A stretch of DNA of 64,000 nt, taken from Bacteroidales bacterium (lineage in GTDB: Bacteria; Bacteroidota; Bacteroidia; Bacteroidales; F082). Below, piece by piece: positions 42,976-52,400 of this stretch. How positions within the stretch are numbered: the first letter of the stretch is position 1; each line of letters begins with the position of its first letter. Location of the stretch: assembly GCA_017539045.1 (NCBI GenBank), contig JAFYHS010000018.1, positions 45,715 to 109,714 on the forward strand. The letters run 5' to 3'. Below the pieces are notes generated by a model, which saw only the letters and a program-made list of their open reading frames with translations, was not told where the DNA came from and ran no database searches. Position numbers and translations under genes: made by a program.

Positions 42976-44130
42976 ATGAGCGAGTGGAAAGAATATAAGT
43001 TGGGAGAGATAATTCAATTAATTGGTGGAGGAACACCCAAGACATCCGTTCCTGAATATTGGGATGGCGATATCCCATGGTTGTCTGTTAGTGATTTTAA
43101 CAATGGGAAAAAGTATGTGTTTACCGCAGAAAAATACATAACACAATTGGGATTGAATAACTCAAGTACAAAACTATTACATAAGGATGATATTATTATT
43201 TCAGCGCGAGGAACGGTTGGCGTTGTGGCAATGATTGGTAGCGATATGGCTTTTAATCAATCGTGTTATGGGATAAGAAACAAAGATTTAGTGGATAAAC
43301 AATATCTTTATTACCTACTTGTTAATTCTGTGAATGGATTAAAACAAAATGCTTATGGGGGTGTTTTTGATACAATAACAAGAGAAACCTTTGATTTAAT
43401 TGACGTTTCATTACCTTCTCTCAACGAGCAATGCCGCATAGCCGCCATTCTCTCTTCCCTTGACGACAAGATAGACCTTCTGCACCGCGAGAACGCCACC
43501 TTGGAGCAGATGGCGGAGACGCTGTTTAGGCAGTGGTTTGTGTTGGAGGCCAAGGAGGAGTGGGAGGAAGGAAAGTTGGGGGATTGGGTAGTTATTAAAA
43601 GAGGAGGTTCTCCAAGACCTATTAATGATTACATATCGTCAAGCGGTTATAGATGGCTAAAAATATCTGATGTAACTAACCTAAATTCACCATATATCTT
43701 TCAAACCAAAGAGTATATTAAAGAAAGTGGATTGCAAAAGACTGTTTATTTGAATAAAGGATCTTTGGTTTTATCAAATAGTGCAACACCTGGTATACCC
43801 AAAATACTATGTGTAGACAGTTGCATACACGATGGTTGGTTGTATTTCCCCAAATCCAGTTTCTCAAAGATTTACTTGTATTTATTGTTTAAATATATAC
43901 GTGAAGATTTGGTGAATTTAGGCAATGGAAGTATTTTTACGAATCTGAAAACAGATATACTAAAAGATTATAAAGTGGTCAAACCTGATTCTAAAACCTT
44001 AGAAAACTTTGACCATCAGGTACAACCCATTTTTGATAAACTATACAGTAATGATATTCAAATTCAAACTCTCATTCAGACGCGCGACGGGTTGCTGCCG
44101 AGGCTGATGAGTGGGGAGGTGAAGATATAG
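42976..44130 (+). CDS. hsdS: Type I restriction-modification specificity subunit
   Basis: A 384-residue HsdS with two target-recognition domains. TRD1 spans about 1-145 (EYKLGEIIQLIGGGTPKT), the central conserved helix about 150-190 (LNEQCRIAAILSSLDDKIDLLHREN), TRD2 about 195-350 (GDWVVIKRGGSPRPINDY) and a short C-terminal helix (IQTRDGLLPRLMSGEVKI). It fixes the DNA target of the complex; the target itself cannot be read. The two TRDs are AT-rich while the conserved helices are GC-rich like hsdM, which points to domain exchange. Confidence 0.93.
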   Translation: MSEWKEYKLGEIIQLIGGGTPKTSVPEYWDGDIPWLSVSDFNNGKKYVFTAEKYITQLGLNNSSTKLLHKDDIIISARGTVGVVAMIGSDMAFNQSCYGIRNKDLVDKQYLYYLLVNSVNGLKQNAYGGVFDTITRETFDLIDVSLPSLNEQCRIAAILSSLDDKIDLLHRENATLEQMAETLFRQWFVLEAKEEWEEGKLGDWVVIKRGGSPRPINDYISSSGYRWLKISDVTNLNSPYIFQTKEYIKESGLQKTVYLNKGSLVLSNSATPGIPKILCVDSCIHDGWLYFPKSSFSKIYLYLLFKYIREDLVNLGNGSIFTNLKTDILKDYKVVKPDSKTLENFDHQVQPIFDKLYSNDIQIQTLIQTRDGLLPRLMSGEVKI

Positions 44131-44159
44131 ATAATTGTATACATTACATCATAAATGCT

Positions 44160-47018
44160 ATGCTGACAGAAATTGAAAAACTCCTTGAAACGAAGACTAC
44201 GGGAAAAAAGAGCCATGTTTTTTTCACTCAATGGCAAATGGCTAGGGATTATGTGCCGCAGGTGCTAAACACAATCTCACAAGTTTTTCCTCATTATAGC
44301 TTGCATGACCGTACACATTCTGAAACTATCATCTATATTATAGGAAGAATTGTAGGACTCAAAACACTTGAGAAAATGTCATCCATTGATTTGTGGATGA
44401 TACTTTGCGCGGCTTTTTATCATGATGTTGGAATGGCAGTTTATTCTAATGAAAAAATAGATTTTTTCCAAGATGAGAAGTTTGTTGAATTCTTGAAAAC
44501 CATTCAATCGACAGACTCATCTCCTCTTCATGAATATTCGAAATGTTTCGAAATTAAAGACAACAAAGTATATTATAAAAACGACATTCTTAGTGCCCAG
44601 AACTATGATGCTGCCAGATTTTTAATAGCGGAATTTGTGAGGAAAAAACATGGAGAACGGGCTAATGATTCTATGCATTCAGACATGTCTATCAATCTGC
44701 CGGGTAGTCCAATTCCAAAACGTATCATTGATGTGTTGGGCAATATTTGTAATGCTCATACGCAATCTTTTGATAAAGTAATGGAGTTGCCGTTTTGTGA
44801 AGCAGGCATTGATCATGAGGATTGCCATCCCAGATACATTGCTTGTTTGTTGAGATTGGGGGATTTGTTGGATATAGATAACAATCGTTTTTCGGAAGTC
44901 TTGTTACAGACCTTGCCTTCTATTCCAATAGACTCAATATGGCACAAAGAGAAGCACATGGCCGTAAAACATTTGCAAATCAATGAAACAAGAATTGAAG
45001 CTGTTGCAGAATGCAATGATTATGATGTTGCGGATGTTACAAATAGATGGTTCTCCATGATTGATACGGAAATGTATAATCAGATGAAGAATTGGAATAA
45101 TATTGTGCCAGACGTGTCGTATGGATTCCTTCCAACATTAGGTAAGATGGAGGTTGTTCTAAAAGGCTATGATACTATAAATGGCAAGGATCGTCCGAGT
45201 TTTAAAATTGATTCGTCGAAAGCGATTGAACTCTTACAGGGTGCCGGGCTTTATAATGAGCCATACCAATGTATTCGTGAATTGTTACAGAATTCGGTTG
45301 ATGCTACATTATTGAGAGTTTTTGTTGAATCTGAACAAAAAGGGATTCTTTTGTTAACTAAGGATGATTTTTATAAAGAGTGTAAAGACCATCCCATTAA
45401 AGTATACATCTCTAGTAATAAAATTGAAAAAGATAAAATAAAGTGGTCTATTAAAATCTCAGATAGTGGCATTGGGATGTCAAAAAACGATTTGTTGTTT
45501 TTGACGACAACTGGTAGTTCAAATAGAAATACAGAAAAAAAGAAGATTATCGAAAAAATGCCAGAATGGATGAGACCGTCAGGGACATTTGGAATAGGAT
45601 TTCAGAGCGTTTTTCTAATAACGGATGCTGTTAAGATTAAGACCAGAAAGCTTAATAAAGAAGATGTTTTAAATGTTTCACTTAATAATCCTGCAGGGAA
45701 AAAAGAAGGTGCCGTATTAATACAAACATCAATAGAAGAACACAAACCTTTTGGGACAGAACTCGAATTTGATATTGTAAGAAAAACTATGCCAGATAGA
45801 TGGTCAGTTCCAATGGATTATGCTGTCGCAAGTCATGTCATATCCTCATACGATTTTGTTAACGATGATTCATTGGATGTGGATATTGCAAAGGTTGTTG
45901 ATGAAGTTAGTAAGTTTGCTTATGCTAGTTATATTCCAATTCATGTTAAGCTTGATGATGACGATGAAATAATATTAAATAGTGATAGGAATAATAGATT
46001 TGATTATTTTGTTGCAGATAAAGGTTTAGAATTGTCTATTTCAACATCTGAGAATGATAGTAGGATTTATTATAGAAATCAAATTATTCCAAATGTTAGA
46101 TTCTCCATTAATTATTTGTCATTTCAAGTCAATATATTAAGTGGTGATGCTAAAAAGATATTGACTTTGAACAGGAATGAAATTCAAGCGGATTATAAGG
46201 CAACACTTCGAAATAATATAATGGAAGCGGCGTTTGAAATAATAAGTAAACATTATGACGAATTGGAAGAGAATTTAAAAAAATACGCCTCTATGTTCGT
46301 CAATTACTATTTAAGTGAGGATAGAAGGATGACATTGTTTGCTAATCGTCCTTTAGATGAATGGAAGCAACTGGTGATAGGTAAAGAGAATCAAATGACA
46401 ATGGAAGAAATAGTGGGTTATAATACCATTCTTATAAATGAAACTATGCATTTGCCATTTGAGAGGCAATTTATTCAAAGGGAGGGCGTTCTCGAGATTA
46501 TTGGAAATGTGTTTTCTGATGGATTGCTTGATTATAATACAAGTAAGACTAATAATCATAGGTTAAGATATTATACGGAGAAGACCGAAAAAGGGAAAAA
46601 TATTTATATTGAGTTGTCAAAAGGTGATACAGAGGTGAAGATCGACGATTGGGAAGTCTGGTTTAAATCATATATGTTCCAAAGTCATTATTCAAGAAAT
46701 CTTATGCCTTGTGTGGACAAGTATTTGAAACTACGTGTTAAAGAGGATAAAATTCCCATGGGATGTGGTGATTATACATTTATTAGAGTCAAGCAAAAGT
46801 ATCCACAAATGATTTGCCCATATACTAGAATATCTAATCCTGCTAATAGACAGGGAGTTTCTCACAAGTTAAGAGAAAGTGTAACGGAAGATTTGTTTAA
46901 AATGGCGTATGATAATAGATATGATGAGACTGTTACAATGGAACAAATAAAAAATACGTATCAGCAGTTTCTTGATGACACGAAACAATATGTGGAGAGC
47001 TTTTTGGAGAATACTTAG
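44160..47018 (+). CDS. HD-domain / GHKL-ATPase fusion protein of the defence island
   Basis: A 952-residue protein. Residues about 40-260 look like an HD phosphohydrolase: HDRTH (His49, Asp50, His53), FYHDVG (His88, Asp89) and LRLGDLLDIDNNR. Residues about 350-600 are a GHKL (Hsp90/MutL/MORC-type) ATPase: N-box IRELLQNSVDA (Glu374, Asn378), D-x-G-x-G (Asp435, Gly437, Gly439) and the lid region TGSSNRN...GTFGIGFQS (475-483). The remaining 350 residues are unassigned. The gene is strongly AT-rich compared with hsdM and hsdR, and starts 29 bases after hsdS. GHKL ATPases in restriction-modification operons have been described before as relatives of MORC. A role in defence, with the HD part as effector and the ATPase as sensor or switch, is an inference. 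Confidence 0.75.
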   Translation: MLTEIEKLLETKTTGKKSHVFFTQWQMARDYVPQVLNTISQVFPHYSLHDRTHSETIIYIIGRIVGLKTLEKMSSIDLWMILCAAFYHDVGMAVYSNEKIDFFQDEKFVEFLKTIQSTDSSPLHEYSKCFEIKDNKVYYKNDILSAQNYDAARFLIAEFVRKKHGERANDSMHSDMSINLPGSPIPKRIIDVLGNICNAHTQSFDKVMELPFCEAGIDHEDCHPRYIACLLRLGDLLDIDNNRFSEVLLQTLPSIPIDSIWHKEKHMAVKHLQINETRIEAVAECNDYDVADVTNRWFSMIDTEMYNQMKNWNNIVPDVSYGFLPTLGKMEVVLKGYDTINGKDRPSFKIDSSKAIELLQGAGLYNEPYQCIRELLQNSVDATLLRVFVESEQKGILLLTKDDFYKECKDHPIKVYISSNKIEKDKIKWSIKISDSGIGMSKNDLLFLTTTGSSNRNTEKKKIIEKMPEWMRPSGTFGIGFQSVFLITDAVKIKTRKLNKEDVLNVSLNNPAGKKEGAVLIQTSIEEHKPFGTELEFDIVRKTMPDRWSVPMDYAVASHVISSYDFVNDDSLDVDIAKVVDEVSKFAYASYIPIHVKLDDDDEIILNSDRNNRFDYFVADKGLELSISTSENDSRIYYRNQIIPNVRFSINYLSFQVNILSGDAKKILTLNRNEIQADYKATLRNNIMEAAFEIISKHYDELEENLKKYASMFVNYYLSEDRRMTLFANRPLDEWKQLVIGKENQMTMEEIVGYNTILINETMHLPFERQFIQREGVLEIIGNVFSDGLLDYNTSKTNNHRLRYYTEKTEKGKNIYIELSKGDTEVKIDDWEVWFKSYMFQSHYSRNLMPCVDKYLKLRVKEDKIPMGCGDYTFIRVKQKYPQMICPYTRISNPANRQGVSHKLRESVTEDLFKMAYDNRYDETVTMEQIKNTYQQFLDDTKQYVESFLENT

Positions 47019-47053
47019 AATGATATGACATAACACGAAAGGATACCTAACAA

Positions 47054-48073
47054 ATGGCACGAAAAAAAGAGAAATATAACGGCTACAAGCCCCCGTTCAT
47101 GCTTTCTGCAAAGGCGGTGGGGATGATTGCGGACATCTCCGCGCAGATGGAGCGCTTCGCCATACGGTTGGAGCAGAGCGATGCCCTTACCCTGCGCAGA
47201 GCCAACCGCATCAAGACCATCCATAGCTCATTAGCCATCGAGGGTAACACCCTGCTGGAGAGCGAGGTGGCGGACATCATCGACGGCAAGACCGTCGTTG
47301 CGCCTATCCGTGAAATCCAGGAGGTGAAGAACGCCATTCGTGTATATGAGGAGTTCGACAGACTTGATCCCTTCTCCATGGACGACCTGCTTAAAGCCCA
47401 CGGACTGATGATGTCCGCTCTGACCGATGACGCAGGACATTTCCGCAGGGGTGGAGTGGGCGTGTACTCCGAAAACGGCTTGGTGCACATGGCACCACCT
47501 GCTGAAAGGGTGTATCCTCTGATATCCGATTTGTTCAACTGGCTGAAAAACGCCGATGACCACCTGCTGGTGCGCAGCTGCGTTTTTCATTATGAGTTCG
47601 AGCTAATACATCCGTTTATAGATGGCAACGGCCGCATGGGACGCCTGTGGCAGTCGCTTATCCTCACCCGATGGCATCCTGCCTTTGCCCACCTGCCGGT
47701 GGAGAATATGGTCTATTCCAACCAGCAGGCCTATTACGATGCCATAGCACTAAGTACTAAACAAGGTGAAAGCGGTCCTTTTATTGAGTTTATGCTTGGC
47801 GAAATACTGAATGCTGTACGCAGTCATCAAGGTGAGCCTCTGGCTGCACCTGTAAATGCACCTGTAAATGCACCTGTAAAACATACTAAAACACAAGCTG
47901 CAATTATTGATATTTTGAAGGGAGATGCTCATGCTACATACGATGAAATGGCAGCAACCATTGGCGTGAATAGAACAACTATTATGAGAAATATTGCAGC
48001 GTTAAAAGGAAAAGGTGTTTTGGAACGTGTTGGAGAAGACAAAAACGGTTATTGGAAACTGAATAATAAATAG
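47054..48073 (+). CDS. Fic family protein with winged-helix tail
   Basis: A 339-residue Fic protein. The active-site motif HPFIDGNGRMGR starts at His186, and an inhibitory-helix motif of the (S/T)xxxE(G/N) type, SLAIEG, lies near residue 60, so this is a self-inhibited class with the motif N-terminal to the Fic core. Fic domains usually transfer AMP to a target protein. A short linker of APVN repeats (about 265-275) leads to a C-terminal winged helix (AATIGVNRTTIMRNIAALKGKGVLERVG). The core is GC-rich while the tail is AT-rich, so the tail may have been joined from elsewhere. Its target is unknown. Confidence 0.88.
   Translation: MARKKEKYNGYKPPFMLSAKAVGMIADISAQMERFAIRLEQSDALTLRRANRIKTIHSSLAIEGNTLLESEVADIIDGKTVVAPIREIQEVKNAIRVYEEFDRLDPFSMDDLLKAHGLMMSALTDDAGHFRRGGVGVYSENGLVHMAPPAERVYPLISDLFNWLKNADDHLLVRSCVFHYEFELIHPFIDGNGRMGRLWQSLILTRWHPAFAHLPVENMVYSNQQAYYDAIALSTKQGESGPFIEFMLGEILNAVRSHQGEPLAAPVNAPVNAPVKHTKTQAAIIDILKGDAHATYDEMAATIGVNRTTIMRNIAALKGKGVLERVGEDKNGYWKLNNK
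47846..47880 (+). repeat. 12-bp tandem repeat in the Fic gene linker
   Basis: GCACCTGTAAAT is repeated almost three times and encodes APVNAPVNAPVK. The 12-base unit keeps the frame. Confidence 0.8.
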
Positions 48074-48077
48074 CGAA

Positions 48078-48164
48078 ATGACCCAACTCCACGAATCCGA
48101 TATAGAGCTGATGCTGGTTTATAATTGTGTATACCAAACAATGGATTTTATTCCAAAAAAGTGA
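48078..48164 (+). pseudogene. Relic of the hsdR 5' end
   Basis: This 28-codon frame begins MTQLHESDIELML, which matches the HsdR start MAILHESDIEQML at 49444; 14 bases (CTCCACGAATCCGA) are identical. After 13 codons the similarity ends. It starts four bases after the Fic stop, where an intact hsdR would be expected. It is best explained as the old hsdR start, cut off when the AAA ATPase gene was inserted. Confidence 0.7.
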
Positions 48165-48199
48165 AAAATCATAGAAGTTTTTGGATTTTATTCCAAAAA
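48142..48199 (+). repeat. 18-bp direct repeat upstream of the AAA ATPase gene
   Basis: TGGATTTTATTCCAAAAA occurs at 48142-48159 and 48182-48199, 40 bases apart. Each contains a TGGA...TCCA dyad. The second copy sits just upstream of the -7 box, where a repressor or activator could bind. Confidence 0.65.
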
Positions 48200-48204
48200 T
48201 TCTA

Positions 48205-48212
48205 TATCTTTG
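48205..48212 (+). promoter_or_regulatory. Promoter -7 box of the AAA ATPase gene
   Basis: TATCTTTG followed by CGG, 24 bases before the ATG at 48237. An internal promoter in the operon. Confidence 0.55.
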
Positions 48213-48236
48213 CGGCAGATAAATAAGATTTGGTAG

Positions 48237-49439
48237 ATGAAACTTATTCAACGAGAACAGTATTTGGCGAAGCTCAGGGCGCTGCGCGATAAGGCAATCA
48301 TAAAGGTGATTACCGGAGTGCGGCGTTGTGGCAAAAGTACGCTGATGCAGCTTTTCCAAAAGGAACTGTTGCAATCAGGCGTAAGCGAAAAGCAAATCAT
48401 CAGTATCAATTTCGAGGATTATGATTTCGTGGGACTTCGGAATGCCAAAGCCTTGTATCAGCATGTTGTCGCCCGTCTCGTTGAAGGCGTGACCAATTAC
48501 GTTTTCCTTGATGAGATCCAGCATGTGGACAACTATGCCGATGTGGTGGACGCGCTCTTTGTGAAAGAGAATGTCGATTTGTATATCACGGGATCAAATG
48601 CCTACCTGCTCTCAAGTGAGATCGCCACGCTGCTCTCTGGCAGGTATGTGGAACTACAGCTTCTGCCGCTTTCTTTCAAGGAATATGTCAATGCAACGGG
48701 CAACACCAATGACTTGGAAAGAAAATACGCTGACTATATCACATTCTCGTCCTTCCCTTACGCTATGGCGTTTGATAAAGAGGTGCAGATGACGAACGAT
48801 TACCTGAGAGGCATTTACAGTACCATCGTGCTTAAGGATGTGATGCACCGCCATAGCATCGGCGACGCGATGATGCTTGAAAATGTGATGGCATTCATGG
48901 CCGACAATATTGGAAATACCTTGTCCGTCAAGAAAATTGCCGACACTTTGACTTCATCGGGGAGGAAGGTGGATGTGAAAACCATCGAGAAATACCTGTC
49001 GGCACTCTGCCAGAGCTTCATCCTTTATCCTGCTAAAAGATTCAACATAAAAGGCCGACAGTTGCTAAAGACAATGGAGAAGTACTATTTGGTGGATGTG
49101 GCCCTGCGCAACACGCTGTTGGGAAGCACGAACGCGGATTTCGGACGCATTTTGGAGAATGTGGTGTATCTGGAATTATTGCGACGTTACCCTAACGTGT
49201 ATATCGGAAAGACGGATGCGTTTGAGATCGATTTCGTGGCCGTAAACATGCAGGAGGTGGCCTATTATCAGGTGGCGGCGACGGTTCGTGACGAGGCGAC
49301 GCTTGAACGGGAACTGCATCCACTCAAGATGGTGAAGGATAATTACCCGAAAACCATTCTGAGTTTGGATGTGGCTCCAGTGGCCTATCATAATGGCATC
49401 AAGATACAAAATGTGTTAGACTGGTTATTAGAACAATAA
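48237..49439 (+). CDS. AAA ATPase with DUF4143 C-terminus
   Basis: A 400-residue protein. Walker A (GVRRCGKSTLMQ, about 22-33) and Walker B (YVFLDEIQHV) define an AAA_14 domain; the C-terminal half (KTMEKYYLVDVALRNTLLG, NVVYLELLRRYPNVYIGKTDAFEIDFVAV) is DUF4143, a nuclease-like fold. Such genes are abundant and mobile-looking in Bacteroidetes; their role is unknown. It has its own promoter and is flanked by two copies of the hsdR start, so it was probably added after the operon had formed. Confidence 0.85.
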   Translation: MKLIQREQYLAKLRALRDKAIIKVITGVRRCGKSTLMQLFQKELLQSGVSEKQIISINFEDYDFVGLRNAKALYQHVVARLVEGVTNYVFLDEIQHVDNYADVVDALFVKENVDLYITGSNAYLLSSEIATLLSGRYVELQLLPLSFKEYVNATGNTNDLERKYADYITFSSFPYAMAFDKEVQMTNDYLRGIYSTIVLKDVMHRHSIGDAMMLENVMAFMADNIGNTLSVKKIADTLTSSGRKVDVKTIEKYLSALCQSFILYPAKRFNIKGRQLLKTMEKYYLVDVALRNTLLGSTNADFGRILENVVYLELLRRYPNVYIGKTDAFEIDFVAVNMQEVAYYQVAATVRDEATLERELHPLKMVKDNYPKTILSLDVAPVAYHNGIKIQNVLDWLLEQ

Positions 49440-49443
49440 GGCT

Positions 49444-52400
49444 ATGGCAATCCTCCACGAATCCGACATAGAACAGATGCTCATCGAGCAACTGAAAGCC
49501 AAAGGCTACCAATATCTCTATGGCCCCGACATCGCGCCCGATGGCGATACTCCCATGCGTGCCAGTTTTGATGAAGTGGTGCTCCGCGACAAGTTGGAAA
49601 AGGCGGTGAAACGGCTCAATCCGTCGTTGCCTTATTCCGTGCAGGACGAGGCGGTGAAAACCGTACTGCGTATCAGCTCGCCCGATGTGTTGGCCAACAA
49701 TGAGGAATTTCACCGCTTGCTCACGGAAGGCGTTCCGGTATCGGTGTTCAAAGATGGTGTGGAACGTGGCGAAAGGGTGTGGCTCGTTGACTTCAACGAC
49801 CCGTGGAACAACGAGTTTACAGTGGTCAATCAGTTCACCATCATCGAGAACGGCCACAACCGCCGCCCCGATGTGCTGCTCTTTGTGAACGGTCTGCCCT
49901 TGGTCATCTTTGAACTGAAAAATGCCGTCGACGAGAATGCCACCCTGCAAAGTGCCTATCGGCAGATTGAGACTTACAAGCAACAGATTCCGTCGCTGTT
50001 CACCTACAATGCCTTGGTGGTTATTTCCGATGGCTTGGAGGCACGGGCTGGCTCGCTTTCGGCAGGCTTCAGCCGATTCACGGCATGGAAGAGCGAGGAT
50101 GGCGAGAATGTGGCTTCGAATCTCGTGAGCGAGTTGGAAGTGCTGGTCAATGGCATGTTGCGGAAGGACACTTTGCTGGATTTGGTGCAGTCGTTCACGG
50201 TGTTTGAGAAACAGAAACAAGAAGACTTGAGAACAGGTCTCACTACCATCAAGACGGTGAAAAAGATTGCCGCCTATCACCAATACTATGCCGTCAACAA
50301 GGCGGTGGAATCGACTTTACGAGCCACGGGCATCAATGCTAATAGTATGTTCGCGGAATCGCCTGCCAATTATGGCTTCAAGACGGTGAAAGAGCAACAG
50401 CCTGGCGACCATCGTGCTGGTGTGGTGTGGCACACGCAAGGTAGCGGCAAGTCGCTCACCATGGTGTTTTACACGGGCAAAATCGTGCAGCGGCTCAACA
50501 ACCCGACCATTGTCGTCATCACCGACCGCAATGACTTGGATGACCAACTTTTTGATACCTTCACAGGCGCAAAGCAACTCTTGAGGCAGACACCTGTCCA
50601 AGCCGAAAGTCGTGAGCACTTGAAGAAGCTTTTGTCGGTGCAGTCAGGCGGTGTTATCTTCACCACTATTCAGAAGTTCCAACCCGAGTCGGGCAATGTT
50701 TACGACACGCTTACCGACCGCAGCAACGTCATCGTGATGGCCGACGAGGCGCATCGGACCCAATACGGCTTCAAGGCTAAGACGGTGGACGTACGCAACG
50801 AGGCTGATGAAGTGATTGGCTCGGAAATCAAATACGGTTTTGCCAAGTATTTACGTGATGCGCTGCCTAATGCCACCTATCTTGGTTTCACAGGAACACC
50901 CATCGAGAAAGAGGACAAGAACACGCCGGCAGTGTTCGGCAATTACATTGATGTTTACGACATCGCCCAGGCGGTGGAGGATGGCGCCACGGTGCGCATC
51001 TATTACGAGAGCCGTTTGGCCAAGGTGGAACTCAGCGATGAAGGACGCCAATTGGTGGAAGACCTCGACAAGGAGTTGGAAACCGAGGACATGAACGATG
51101 TCCAAAAAGCCAAGGCGAAATGGACGCAGTTGGAAGCGCTGATTGGCAGTCCCAAGCGTTTGAAAAACATAGCCAAAGACATTGTCACGCATTTTGAGGA
51201 ACGACAGAAAGTGTTCGAAGGTAAGGCCATGATTGTGGCGATGAGTCGCCGCATTGCTGCCGAGTTGTACGATGAAATCATCAAACTGCGTCCCGAGTGG
51301 CATTCCGACGACCTGGCCAAAGGTGCCGTGAAGGTGGTGATGACTTCTTCAGCATCCGATGGCGCGAAAATCGCCAAACATCACACTACCAAGGAGCAGC
51401 GTCGTGCCTTGGCAGAGAGGATGAAAGACCCCGACGATGAGCTGAAGCTCGTCATCGTTCGCGATATGTGGCTCACAGGCTTTGACGTGCCTTGTCTGCA
51501 TACGCTTTACATCGACAAGCCGATGCAAGGCCACAACTTGATGCAGGCCATCGCTCGCGTGAACCGTGTCTATAAGGACAAGCCGGGCGGTCTGGTGGTC
51601 GATTATTTGGGCATCGCTGCCGATTTGAAAAAGGCCTTGTCGTTCTATTCCGATTCGGGTGGCAAGGGCGACCCCACACAGCAGCAAGATCAAGCAGTGG
51701 CCTTGATGCAGGAGAAACTGGAAGTGGTGGAGCAGATGTTCTATGGCTTTGATTATAAGCAATATTTCACTGCCGATACTGCTGGAAAACTCTCCTGGAT
51801 TCTGAAAGCCGAAGACTTCATTTTGGGTTTGGACGACGGCAAGAAGCGTTTCGTGAACGAGGTAACCGCCTTGGGTAAAGCCTTCGCCTTGGCCATCCCG
51901 CAGGATGCCGCCATGGATGTGAAGGACGAAGTGGCGTTCTTCCAAGCCGTGAAAGCGCGTCTCTGCAAGTTCGACCAAACTGGTTTAGGCAAGACGGATG
52001 AGGAAATCGAAACCACCATTAGGCAAGTCATTGACCAGGCCTTGGTGTCCGAAAAAGTGATTGATCTTTTTGATGCGGCAGGTATCAAGAAACCTGACAT
52101 CTCCATTCTTTCAGAAGAGTTCCTGATGGAATTGAAAGACATGGAGCACAAAAATATCGCCTTGGAGGTGCTGCGCAAGCTGTTGGAAGGTGAGATCAAG
52201 GCGCGTTCCAAGTTCAATGTCGTGGAAGGCCGCACTTTGATGGAGATGCTGGATGGTTCCATCACCCGTTATCACAACAAAATCATCACCGCCGCCGAAG
52301 TCATCGATGAACTGATTAAACTCAGCAAGACCATAGTGGAGAAAGACAAAGAGGCTGATGACATGGGCTTGACCACCTACGAATATGCGTTCTATTCTGC

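Noticed and set aside
47846-47880. CRISPR-like repeats
   Set aside because: The units are 12 bases, directly adjacent and in frame, with no spacers; a coding tandem repeat.
48237-49439. Insertion sequence with transposase
   Set aside because: The gene between the two hsdR starts encodes an AAA-DUF4143 protein, with no transposase motif or inverted ends.
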